From: Romanomermis culicivorax | Lineage: Eukaryota > Nematoda > Enoplea > Mermithida > Mermithidae | NCBI GenBank assembly: GCA_963922205.1 | Contig: CAWUHX010000151.1 | Coordinates: forward strand, 124,001 to 188,000 | DNA length: 64,000 nt | Direction of reading: 5' to 3' | Part shown: positions 12,069-24,400 of the stretch, in pieces | How the letters are laid out: each line of letters begins with the position of its first letter | How positions within the stretch are numbered: position 1 is the first letter of the stretch | Notes under the pieces: generated by a model | What the model was told of the DNA's origin: nothing | Database searches by the model: none | Seen by the model: the letters and a program-made list of their open reading frames with translations, nothing else | Made by a program: the position numbers and the translations under genes

Positions 12069-12660
12069 GTTACGTATGTTGTTTTTGTAATAATTTTTCT
12101 CATATGTGCCATTCCTTTCACCTTACGTGCACATCTGCATCATTCGTAATCATAAGTTCCCTCTCTCTCTCTGCAGACCTACATGATCCATGACTCGCCT
12201 ACGTTCACATGCTAGCATCTCATACACTCTAACGTGTGCCACTCCTCAATGATACTCTTAGATGAGTCGGCACACCCCTTCCTTTACAGTATATAATCCC
12301 GCGTGTCATACTCTTTTCGTGATTATTTTGTGTTAATTTCGCTGATCGCCTCGATTATACCATAAAATTTTATCGTTTTCTTTTACGCCATATTATTTTC
12401 GCCGCCGTCTCTTTGTTATACCTAGTCACTTTATATCGATGCTCCGTTGCCTCTATATATAGAGGCATCGTTTCACAATAAATCCGACACCCGTTTACGG
12501 TAAGGAGTAGTTTGTTCTATCGTTTTCGGGAGTTTTTCCCCTCCCTTTCTCTCTCTTTTCCTTCCCTCCTTAGTTTCTCTATCTCATCTCTTCCCCATCC
12601 CGAACGGCCTCTATTTGCCGGAGTCGCTCCTCTACTCACAAGTCCCTCCTCACGATGATT
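12069..12660 (+). repeat. LTR-like or promoter-like segment with TATA palindrome and poly(A) signal
   Basis: GC-richer than its surroundings. It begins TGTTACGTATGTTG. It holds a TATA-like CAGTATATAATCCC near 12287, the perfect 20-bp palindrome TGCCTCTATATATAGAGGCA (12448..12467), an AATAAA signal just after (12478..12484) and a pyrimidine-rich stretch to about 12600. This order (U3 promoter, R hairpin, polyadenylation signal) is what a solo LTR of a BEL/copia-like element looks like. I found no second copy in the window and no target-site duplication, so this is inference. A short plus-strand ORF after it (12721..12966, 81 codons) is unassigned and could be retroelement debris. Confidence 0.35.
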
Positions 12661-13044
12661 TCCGGTCCAAAGTTATCTCTTCGAGACAACCTGTTGGCTA
12701 TTGGGCAACCACTATAACAAGTGAGCTCCTATCGCTCACAATTATGGGCGATGGTCAAGCGTGCGGTTATCCCCAACCTACAGTACCCCTCTGGCCGCCA
12801 TCCCTATGACCGGCTGCATATGCTTAGGACACATTCTATCAGTGACCTTTCACCTCACACCATTAAATGTGATAATCAGAAAAATCTTCTCATCAGCGAG
12901 CGGCTCAAGAAAAATCAAACATTCAATGCCCTTGTAAAGTTGTTTAGCTTCGAGAGAGTGCAGTAGTCTTTTTTCAAGCTTCTCAATAATAAATGCGGAA
13001 AGCAACAAGTGCTATTCCTTACTTTTACCATTTTCTACAGAACA

Positions 13045-13230
13045 ATGTCGCGTCCAGACATTTACAGGAAAGCCGAGCATTCAACTCGTAAGAACTTTCG
13101 TCGAAGATTGAGCGCGCGTTTTTGGTTGTCGTTCCAACCGCCAATTTCGAAACAAGCTAGCTACATAGTAGCAGTAATTTTAATTTTTTTTTGCTGGTCA
13201 CATTTAAATAATAAAGCAAGGATGATATAG
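13045..13230 (+). CDS. Candidate small membrane-protein ORF, function unknown
   Basis: 61 codons from an ATG that directly follows a plausible splice acceptor (TTTTCTACAG|AACAATG). The predicted peptide has a basic, Arg-rich N-terminal half (RKNFRRRLSARFW) and one hydrophobic segment (YIVAVILIFFCW, about residues 41..52), then a short polar tail. An AATAATAAAG string near the end could serve polyadenylation. It lies about 100 bases beyond the stop codon of the PCM1 gene and points towards it, so the two would be convergent. I do not recognise the family. It may be a real small gene, a last exon of something upstream, or chance. Confidence 0.25.
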   Translation: MSRPDIYRKAEHSTRKNFRRRLSARFWLSFQPPISKQASYIVAVILIFFCWSHLNNKARMI

Positions 13231-13326
13231 AAAGCCACAACAAATGGGCGATCGTGAAGGATTAAACCAAAGGTATAAAATAGTGACTTCCGAACCTCCC
13301 CATCAAATCACAAATGTGGCGCAGTC

Positions 13327-16300
13327 TCAATTTTTAGATGTCGTCGCTATGCATTTTTCAACCTCGGCTGAATTACGACTCTCAACACGGCTCCTGATGG
13401 AAGCTTGCTCTTCATTGTCCAACGCCTGCAAAATATATAATTTAAAATCGAACATTTTTTATCAGAGTACGAACACTCTACCTTAAATTCGTCATCAATA
13501 TAGGCCAGAGCATCATCAACAGTTTGAAATTCCTCTCGATATTGCAGGATTTCGCTGAATTCTGATGGTGAACGAACATTATGTTCTACAAAATTCGCCT
13601 TAGAAGGTGCTTGCTTAGGGATAATTTTTGGATCAGCTAAAAAAATTCTGGAAAAAGAAACACGTGGAAAAAACTCAATGGATCTTTTTTAACACACAAA
13701 TCACCTCTTGATGTCGGGTCTTTCATTCTTTCTATTTTCAATCTGAATTTTGAAAGTTTTCGATGCATTATGTTTACTCTAACATCAAAATCGAATTACC
13801 TTTTCTTTAATAGAGTCGTCTAGAGCTGAATCGACATTCTGAACCAGAAAATAAAATGATAATTGATTTTTCATGGTATCGATCAGGGATGTCAAAATTT
13901 CTTGCCGATAATCGCTTAGCCTATAAGAAAGTAAAGTAAGAAATATTTTACAGGTTTTTAAAATTATTTTTGCCATCATTTATCATACTTGACATTCACA
14001 AAACGCGCCAAACATTCTTGCAACGATTCACTCAATTTTTTGCGAAAAAATTTCGTAGTCGGATCACGAGATGGTAGAAAATTGTAGGAAACCAACAACG
14101 CTAAAGCGAATTTCCGTAAAAATTCCTGGAATTTTTCGTCGCATTTGATATTAGTAGTCGAAGCTTGGCTCAGAAACAAACTCAACTCGTGTTCAATTTT
14201 CGACAAACGCGTTTCCATTTCGGGACAAAAAGTTATCTTTAAAAAATTGGAATCTTTTTATGAAAGAAGTTTCATGGTTGTAAAATCCAAGCGCCATATA
14301 TAGCGATTACCTCATCATTTTCCAAATTTAAATCTGGGCTAATGTCGTTCAAGTTATCTACAATTTCAGGTTCCGTTGACACGTTATCAGTCTGAAGAAA
14401 ATCATTAAAAAACGGGATAGAGTTTTTAAAAATTTTTACCGCATCTCGATCTCGTTCATCAGCGTAAGTTTTTTCCGAATCCGCGATTGATTTAACTTTC
14501 AAGCTCTGAAAATATAAAAATGTGACAATGGACATGAAACAACACTGAAGTTCAAACCAGAGCGACGACGGACTTGGGCCTAAGCACAGGGCAAGTAAAT
14601 GAATGCCTCAGCTTTCCTAATATTAACATCAAAGACTGTGGCAAAACATTCACTTACACCGTACAGTAGGACGCTTTGGAATAATCGAAAAATAATGTAT
14701 GTACACAAAAATAGGAAAATGACAACGAATAATTTGGAAATTTTAGCCGAAACTAACTTTTGATTTGGAAATTTTAACATTCGATTGAGGCCCGTTAGCA
14801 CGGTTCCAAATACCGCCGGTGCTATTCTCAAAATTGAAAAACATTAAAAGCAGGATAGAAATAACAACGATTATCATACATCATTTTCGTCCATCAAATA
14901 TCTATCTAAAATGTCGTGAATGGCACTAAATGCTCTTTCCCGAAGTTGATCCGAACTTAAAAGCTGTAATTCTTTGAATAATTCCAACAAATAGTGAGGT
15001 CGTTGTTCATTCTGTGAAATTAAAGTTGCCACTTCAGAGTATATAGATTCCCTCAACGAGTCGAACGGCCCATCTCTGAAAAATGTTCTATTCAGACACC
15101 TAATATACAAACAACAATTTGAACGAAAGTTTACTCAAAGTCCAAATTATTCCTGCTATTGTCGTTTATACGCGCGTCGTTGTTGGAATGGTGACCAACC
15201 GCAGGAGAGAATACTCGATTTTTCAGCGCCGCATTTCTACCGTTCAAAAACGATGATTGATTCGATCGTTCACTGAAAATGCAAAATTTAGATCAAATGT
15301 ATCTTTTATTACATTAACACATACTTCAGATAACTGGAACGGCGAAGTTTTGTAGAAGAACTTCTCTTCGGGAAAGAATTTTCCTCGTTCCTACTCTGAC
15401 GACTATTGAAAGATTGATTCGTCGATCCTAAAAAATAAATTCCGAATAAGTGAGGGCAAACCAAAACGATTCAAATTTATTTTACGCGGATAGAATGGTA
15501 ACCGTTGAGTTAATATTGATTGTTGTTGTTTATATGAATCGTGCAAGTACGGATTTGGCGCCAAAAGATTGTATAACGACGAAGTGCTCAATGGACGACT
15601 GTCTATCGCGTCTAAAATGTAAAATTTGGAAAAAATCGCTGAAGACGGCGAAGTAACCATAAAAAATCTCATTTTTCCTACACTTACTTTGCCCTAGACT
15701 ATTCTCATTATTGACCTTATTCGACAATTCTTTGTACATTTCGTTCAAGCGTTGTAATTCGCAATGCTCGGCGAACAATTGTTGTTGACACTTAATTAAG
15801 CTGAGCATCAATTCTTGATTTTGCTGTTGATATTGCATTTGGGGTATAGCGTTCGTCGCCACACCCATGCTGATCAAAGATTGCGACATAAAATTTTCGT
15901 TGGCGCCGCAATTTTTTTGACGCGCGGGCGGTGGGAAAGATGAGGCCATAAATTGATGTGCTTGCTGTTGCTGCGGTTGGTGTTGCTGTTGATTGTTGAT
16001 CAACGAATCAAAAATTAACCGTATCGATTCGATATGTTGAGAAAGTTGATCGTAACGCGAGTCAGATGATGACGATAAAGGACCTGAAAAGAAGAACCGC
16101 TTTCAAATGATAGAATTGAACGATTTTCGAACTCGACCGAGTTTTATTTTTTGAACTATTCGTGAAAATTTGATTAAAACATATTACCTTGTAAATTTTC
16201 GACGTTAGTTTGGTGCTGAGCGACACCATTCCAAACGTTATTTGAATTCATTCTTCGAGAAATATGCTCATTTCTAGAATTTTCGATAATTCTACGTCTA

Positions 16301-18412
16301 TTGTTTAGCGGACTGTGGATAACATTATTGCGTATAGAAGCACGATTTTTGTCACTTTTTTGCTGATTAACATTCAAAGAATTTTCCTCTTCCTCGTCGT
16401 CATCTTCTTCGCAATCGTCGCATTCGGTGGCGTCTTCAACTTCGATGTTTTGTTGTTTCGGAGCAACTTTTACGTTTTGTTGTACGCGAACCGGCTTTGA
16501 ACTTTTAAAAAGAAGAGATATAGAAAAAAATTGAATTAGAGAAATTCTTTCAGACCTTACATTCTACAAGGCAAAAAATCAGTCAAATTATTCTTGATAC
16601 TATTCATTTGACGACCATTGGGGAAATGCGTTTCTTCAATTTCTGAAAAAACCGGAAACTTATCCAAGTTTTAATCAGAAATTACGTTCTAATTACCTTC
16701 TAGATCGTTGGACGGCATTTGGCAACCCGCCAGAACGTTTCCGTCTGTTATTTTTCCCAACTGATCGTCATCTAAGGCTAAGAGTTGACGTTTGAGTTGG
16801 GATAAATTTTTGCGCTCTTCCAATGGATCGAAGCGCTGTTCCGGTAAATTTTTGCTAAAATGCGAGAATTAAAGACTTTATACAATAATCAAAAATTTCA
16901 CAAAAAAGCTAATTTATAATTCACTTTCACTTGAAGCAGAAAATATAATATTTTTTACACTTACACACCCGTAAAAGAATCATAAAACTTGAAGTTACAA
17001 CATTCGCTTGTTACCTCGCTTGCTGCAGCATATTATTTATTTTCGCAGATCTGCTAGGGCCCGGAATTTCGTCCGTTTCGTTGGAAATATCACCGCAATT
17101 GGCTTCCAAAGTTGTCATCATGGAACGTATTTCGGCTATACGTTTTTTTGTGGCTAGCAACTCGCTATAATAAATAGGATATATAAAAGTTGTACAGATA
17201 AAAATAAAGCTTCACGGTAAAACCGAATTTTTTAGTCGCTATTCGAATAATGTTCAACATTCTCATTTGACCGTTTTTAGAATTTAGGACACATCAAATA
17301 TATGAAGAATTTTTGTGACGCTTACTTGTATTTCTTCTCTAGGACTGATTTTACATTTTGTGGCTTTTCACCGATGGGCTCCGATCTAAAAATCTGGGTT
17401 ATAGTTCCGCAATTTAACAAGAAAAACTTCGATGTTCATTCAGACAGCTAAGGTAGACTACTAACAAAAACATCACATTTCAAAAATAAAAGAACAGTAA
17501 TTACCCCGGATCTTCCACAACTTTGAAAGCATCTAAGGCATGCGTCCCTAAAGAAGTAAAAATTTCAATTCACGAACCGGAATTACAATCATATGGTTCC
17601 CATTTTTAGGAATAGAATTCCCAACTAAGAAAATGTCTACATTTCTGCTGCGTAACTTAAGAGCTTCCAACATCAAAAATTGCTCGGTATTAGCAAATTT
17701 CTTCGTCTCTCAGAGTCCATTAATCTTCAAGATACTTTTTCCACTAAGAACCTCGCGCAAACCGTCTCTTATACACTTCATTCTTAAAAATTTTCGTAGG
17801 CATATTTACCCTTGAAAATTGATTTATATGGTTGTGAGCGTCTCAAGGGCGCCTGTTTCCAATCTGTCACACTTTTAAAGCGTAAATGACGCAAAAGAAA
17901 AGCATATGCGCGGAGAGAGAGAGAGAGAGAAGAGAATATTATTTTGCAAATGATAGGCCAAAAAATGCTTCGAACACAAAATAGAGGGAAACGGAGTTTT
18001 TTTGAGGAAAAAATTAACACTTTCGCATCATAATATACGAAACAACTGCCGTATTTGCGGAAAATTCTTGAAAAATTGATAGCTATTGAAAAATCAGTCC
18101 AATAATACATATTTGTTCGAGAAAAAAATAGAAAAAGGTGAGTCTTATTTTAGCAAATAAATCGTAGCTTATTCACAATGAATTCCGCATGCACACTCTG
18201 GTGTTGTCAAAAACCAATGTTTGAATCTAGGATTATTTATTTTTCTCAACCTATAGATTTGAAAACAAAAATTTTATCTCACCATTTTGTTCTACTGCAG
18301 GTTCATTGAGGACAGACAAAATTTGATCCATCAACCGTTTCTTTTCGCCCAAAACTTGCAGTTTACTGTCCATGGTGTTTCTTTGACCAAGTTCATTTTC
18401 GACCAAATCGGC
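13327..18412 (-). other. PCM1: PCM1 exons 9-27 (central and C-terminal block), exon coordinates
   Basis: Coding exons: 18283..18412, 17505..17547, 17326..17385, 17015..17164, 16697..16854, 16561..16642, 16188..16501, 15688..16083, 15325..15427, 15135..15272, 14880..15075, 14758..14826, 14440..14505, 14311..14391, 13989..14236, 13800..13920, 13705..13742, 13482..13647, 13327..13425. Most introns between exons 17 and 27 are only 48-60 bp. Exon 15 must use the acceptor TTTTAAAAG|TTCAAAG: the alternative six bases on gives an early stop. Exon 20 (STGGIWNRANGPQSNV) is supported by codon use and flanking splice sites only. The 48-bp segment 14392..14439 is in frame but has GT...TTTTCTTCAG ends and A/T-rich content, so I treat it as an intron. 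Confidence 0.75.
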
Positions 18413-21400
18413 CTGCAATTTAAAAGGTAGGAGAAGGGAAACGTGTGGGAAAAAATGAAAACTGATAAACAATTTCTGAAAGAGTCAGGTGTTCCGGACC
18501 AGACATGCACGGCAAGAATTTTCCAGGGGGAGGTCCATGGACTTTTTTCCAGGGGGTAGGGGGGGTGGGTGAGCAAAAAAATTAAAAAAAGTTCTGTGAG
18601 CCTGTTTTTAATACAAAATATGCACAAAAATCATCAAAAAATCTGTCTTGGAAAAAGTTCAGGGGGGTGTTTGACGATTTTTTTTGGCCAGGGGGGTGGC
18701 CAGGGTCTCAGGTATGGGGGTTTACCCCCTACCCCCTATGTGCATGTATGTTCCAGACAGAGAATATATATTGTAAACACTTTATTTTTAAAATTTCATG
18801 TAACTCTGACGAGGGCACGCCTTGTACTCAAACGCGCGGAACCATACGCATTATAGTGCAGTCAATTAGAACCTGAGCGAGTAATGTTACACTGATTGCT
18901 TCGCCCATAGCTCTTCTTGACACTTAAAGTTGCATGAATGCTGAATAATCCAAAGTTTACGTATACCTGATCTCGGGAACGCGAAAATTTTGTAAGATAC
19001 TGAGACATGAATTCGACATATAATTGCCGCCCCCCCGCCCATTGAGGCAGTATGAACACAGTATATCCGCGTAAGATCGACATTTTCTGGGGCTATTCAG
19101 TAAAAAAATCTAGTCCGCCCCCCTATGAAAAAATCCTGCGCACGGCCCTGTTGCGAGTACTACGATAATGTTCATCAGAAGAAGTTTTCATCTCAAATAC
19201 TCTAGGAATATACAGTTTTGAAGTTCGATGAAATTCAAGAGTACGCAATTCGGAAACGGTGTGAGATCAAATCGTCTTCCTGTGAGAAACTTTTACGCTT
19301 GTTTGTACCTGCAGTAGTTTTTGAGATAGATATAGGTAAACTATCGATTGTTTAGCACATTTATGCAAATTTCAGTGTAAAACAGGCTTACGGACAAAAG
19401 TAGTGCGTACTAAATAATCGAAAATTTACTTATGCCTGATCTCAGGTGTAACATTTCTTAGTTTTTTTTGTGGACTATCGATTGCACTATAACACACATG
19501 ATTTCGCGCGTATGAGTGCAAAACGTTGCAAGCTTTAACTTCAGCTCGTTCGCAGATGACTGCAGTTAGCAAGTTTGTCATTATTGTGAGACGAGAACAT
19601 GTATATTATTTGGGAGGAAGTGCCGTAGGAATACTCCACAACTTAGAGCTTCGTTACATGTATAGGAAAAGTTATTTATTTACGTATGGCCGAAGTTTTG
19701 AGGTTTTCACGGGTTGTTTTTCTCCCTGAAGAGATGCAGATTTTTCAAAATCCTGGACCCGGCTTTTATCAAAAAGATTTAAGCTTTAGCTGAGCGGCAG
19801 CTTAAGCTTTACCCCTATATGTTATATTGTTGCCGTTAAGGTGTAGCTCAATTGTAGCCTAAAAATTTTTCGATGTTTTGTGAGCATGAGTTACAACGTG
19901 TCAGTAAACTTCGTGTAAGGGATCTACAGCGATAAGTACGGTGTTTCAAACATAAATGTATATATATTCTAAAATTGCATTCAATTCTGAATAAGAAACC
20001 TTAATAACACGAGGTCGCTATTTTTGAATAGTATAGAAGCAAAATGCAACAGCATTGATAATATCGAATTTCTACGGAAGTCAGTTCGACATTTTCTGTG
20101 TTTTTTTGATCAGTCGATTTCTCGATTATTTTTATGAGTATTGGTCTTAATTTGGAATAAATTCATTTTGGCGCCACTTCAATGGTTTATCTGTTATAAC
20201 TGGCCAGGCAAGTATGCGGCTTCACATCACTGCAAAGTGAAATGTCGCTGTTGAAAACTGTTTTTTCTCAATTTTTATAATCAATGGCTTAAATTTGGCT
20301 TCTGTCCACATCAAGAACTATTGTCACAATCTATGGAAGTTGATCTTCCTATTCAAAATTGAATGCCATTTCAGAATACAGCTTTAAGCATAAAATACTG
20401 TGGTTATCCCAGACCCCTTTTACGGAGTTTTCTGACACCCTGCACTCTGAACCGGATCACCCGGGTTTTAAGGTTTGGAAATCCATTTACCACCAAGGTT
20501 AAGAATGACTAACTGGACGAGTAAAATGAGACAATTGCAATAATCAAAGCTGAGGGAGCAGTATGCTTTTCCAAACGACATTTACCATCACGTTTTAGCC
20601 TAGTTATGTTTAACGTTTTCCTTCGTTTAGGATACGGCATTAAAACAAGAGAGAGATTTTTTTTGGAGACATTCACGCACTTTTTTTGAGTTTTCTACTA
20701 TCTGTATATAACTTCGTGAATGAAAATATGGAATCCTCAATCAATGGGCCTGCCATATAAATTTTGATGTATTCATCACTTCTGAGTAGGATATATCGGA
20801 ACACTATTCTACAGAATATGAATACAGTATAAGCTCGTTTCAGTAAAAAATGAAGAATAGTCGTTCCCAAAAGAATATATAATTAGGCATGGAAGATAAG
20901 AAATGATATCATGTAAATGATCCAATATCATTAATTAATTAGTTACACGTGCATGATTGTGCACAGTCTTAACTGATAGAATCATGCGAACTCATATCTG
21001 TAATTGGGGGGAGGTTGGGGGGACCCCCACCCCCAACTCGGTCGAACTCTATACCCAAATGTTGGGACCGCCACCCCCAACTTGGTCAACCCTATACCCA
21101 ACCCCCCAAACTCAGAAAAATTGGAAAAAATTAGGAAAAAAGTGGCTTTTTTGGTCTTTGCGAAAATTTTAGAAATTTTTTCGACTTTTTTGGGGGTTTT
21201 CTGGCACCCCTCCCCAAAATTTTGGAAATGTTGGGACCTCCACCCCCAGATTTCGGGTTTACCCTACCCCCAACAGGTCGGACCTCTTACAGGTATGCGC
21301 GAACTGAATATTAATTTCGGTTTTCAAACAAAAAGTATCACGGACAGAACGGTGGTTCCTCAAAGGGGGTGGAGTTTTATGCAACTCACTTTTACATCAT

Positions 21401-24400
21401 TAGACTCACGGAATATTTCTTCTATATCACGACAATATTATCGTGATCTTGAGTGAAATACTCAAGTCAAGATAATGCTGTAGCAGATGCAATAAACAAT
21501 GAAATAAGAAAAATAGTGAAAAATATCAATAATTTGGTAGAAAATGATCATTTTTGAACAAAAAGGAACCTCGGACCTCCGTTACATATATGTTCGGAAC
21601 TGCATTTTACAGATACACGGGCTGAGCCAAAAAAAGGCGACAGGTGCCGACTTTCATAACTTCCGAACGGATGAAGCTTTTTTAATGCGGATTCTGCATT
21701 AGAATGTCCTGGTTGTCTTTGATACAAGGGCCAAATTTTATGCCTCTAGCATTTACGGTTACTGTACAAACAGAAATTTAGTAAAAGTGGTCATTTTTCA
21801 AAAAGTAAAATCCGTGAAATAAAAGTAAAAGTTGTCCTATTGTGAAAAAAATTTTGTAAAGCTGTTTATACACAATAATACTTAAAAAATCACCCATATT
21901 TGTAAGTTGGAAAAGTCATCAACTTCTTGTTTCAATATGGGCAAAATTTCGCCAAAATCAAGAGCTGTTTTGAAATTGAAAAAAACCAAAACCAATTCCG
22001 TTATTGACCAGATCGAAAAAACGATTGAAATTATTGGTGAAACAGAAAGTAGGACATACTAAAACGGCTCTCTTGAAGTTTCCAGCTGTTATATGGTTCT
22101 TGTGATTGGATCTATCGTACTTTTCTGTTATAAAACATGTTATTTTTCAAAAGTTATTAGCGAAAAAATCGACGTTCAGTATTTTTGATTCTAGTTAGTC
22201 AATATTCGAGCAATCTGGCTGAAACTTTCCAGTTTTTATGCCAGATGTTTTATCTATCGACGGCAGGAAAATGCTTCTCCCATTTAAAAGCTATGAAAGT
22301 CAGTGCTGGTCACTTTTTTTGGCTCACGCTGTATAACAGCCTCCCACTGGTAGTAAGCCCTATATGGGTTACGGATTAAAAATCCAGATAAGTGTGAGTG
22401 AGATTATGTTATCCTAAAGTAGAATAACTCTTGACATAGAGTAGCACATATGAATTTTCATGTCATATCACTTTCACTTACTGTCATATAGCACTTTTAG
22501 ACCACCCAAGTAGCGAGACACAACTGTTTGTCTGTTTTCTTAATTTTTTCTTTATTTGCTAGAATTTATGGGATGATTAGCTGATTGTTTGGTTTTCTAA
22601 CCGGTTTCTAGCTGATTAAAAATATCAGCACATTGCCCATGTCTGGTACCCTGTGCATTCAAATGTGATCCAACAAATAATCCTTGGGAAATCTCCAATG
22701 TCCAATACTAAGTGGTCTACATTTTGTCCAACCATCTTCAAAACTCTTCACTAACCTCGAACCATCTTTATAAGGCTCCATAAGTAGCATATAAACTTAA
22801 GTAAAATATAAATGTCTTATAGACTGTCATATAGGAAATTTTCACTATCAAAAATTGCCCAGAGAAAAGCAGAAGACCCGACTAAACTCTTCACCCAATC
22901 TTTACGCTTATGCCACTATTACAAGCAATAAAGTCCCAAAATTGCTATCTCTGCTTTCTTTCTGCTTCGAAAAATGTTAAATCAACAAAAGCGTCCGTCT
23001 CTCACACTATGTGCGTGTATGGGTCGACTTAAAAATAATAAAAAGCGAAAAACGATCAATAACGTAGCAGGCAAAAAAGAAAAAGAACAATTGCGCGCTG
23101 GTAAATGTCAACAAGGAAAAAAGAAAACCAAAAATTAGATTGCAGCAGCGGGCTAATCTCTCTTCAATAAAAATCAGGAGAGGAAGAGGAAAAAGAAGAA
23201 TAGTAAATGATGGAGTCCGCTGTTCATCCTGCTCTTTCAAATTTAAGACCTTTCTCCAAAACCCGAAAAAGAAAAATATCGCCCTAATGAACGACAACAA
23301 TTGGCGTGTGTTGTAGTAGAAAAGTACGAGTAATGTATGTACCCCGAAATTAGGCTCGCATTCATTGTTGGGTTTTTGGTAACAGAACGGAGAATAGCAT
23401 CCGCCCGATAACTCGTGTCCGAAAAGGATTTCTCTAGAAAACTGGACAACAATTGGCCACAATTGTGGCGGCGACGCAACTGTCAAGCTGGGTGCAAAAA
23501 GGTAGAAAGTGAAAAATGATAGATGAATGATATAAAGTAAGACGACATCGACGTGGCTCGTCGGCGGCAAAGAAAGTCATTACTTTAGCAAAAACATTTG
23601 TCGACAGAAATCACGACGGATAGAGAAGAATTGCGTGATAAACAGATACTATGAAAGGATTTCGTTAGTAAAAAGAACAGAAGAGACGTTTTCGCTGAAA
23701 GTCATAGGTGTCCCGATCGGCGAGAAATAGTGGTTCTAATGCTGTATGCTAACCTGGATCGTACATTAAATTAGGGGAAAAGCGCCATACAAAATGCTCC
23801 AAAAATCGTCGGTCATATTGGTGACCTCTCAAGATATACCATAAAATGGCTAAAATGGGGCAGGACAGGCGTAGGAACACCATCCATTTGGAGTAAAAAG
23901 CTGAAAAATGTAAATTTTCATGGCGAAAATGAACTTAAAAAGTTGGAAATATCAATTTTTCGGCGCTTCGCGTAATGCCTTTTTTCTGGCAATAATTACA
24001 ACTTTTTGAACCATTTTCAGACTTTTCCAACGAACAAAGCTTTAGATTTTTGCTCGCAGTCCCCTCCCCCTAAAACTTTAGAATATTGATGAGCTCACCT
24101 ATTTAGAATATCGATGAGCTCACCTATTCTTCAGACACCAGAGCTCTGTTGAATCTATGATTATGGGCAATGTGCTTACGTGGAGTGCAGATATAGCTTC
24201 ACACGGCGAAAATTTTCTACCCGGGTACTCATTTTTTATAACCAGGATACCCGAGTTACACCGGTATTTCTTATAATAATAAAATATAATCAAGTATTCA
24301 ATAATATACAAATAGTAAGTGGTAACCAGACGGCCCCATGGGGAGGGGTATGAGGGGGGTATTACCCCTACCTAAAGTCCTTAAAATTGATCACTGGTTG

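Noticed and set aside
14392..14439. 16 additional in-frame PCM1 codons
   Set aside because: The segment has GTAAAA...TTTTCTTCAG borders and A/T-rich content, and its length matches other mini-introns of the gene; treated as an intron, though retention would not break the frame.
23007..23570. A 187-codon minus-strand ORF of hydrophobic composition
   Set aside because: No family resemblance, Phe/Leu/Ile-rich low complexity, and the purine bias of the opposite strand removes stop codons. It lies inside an intron of PCM1.
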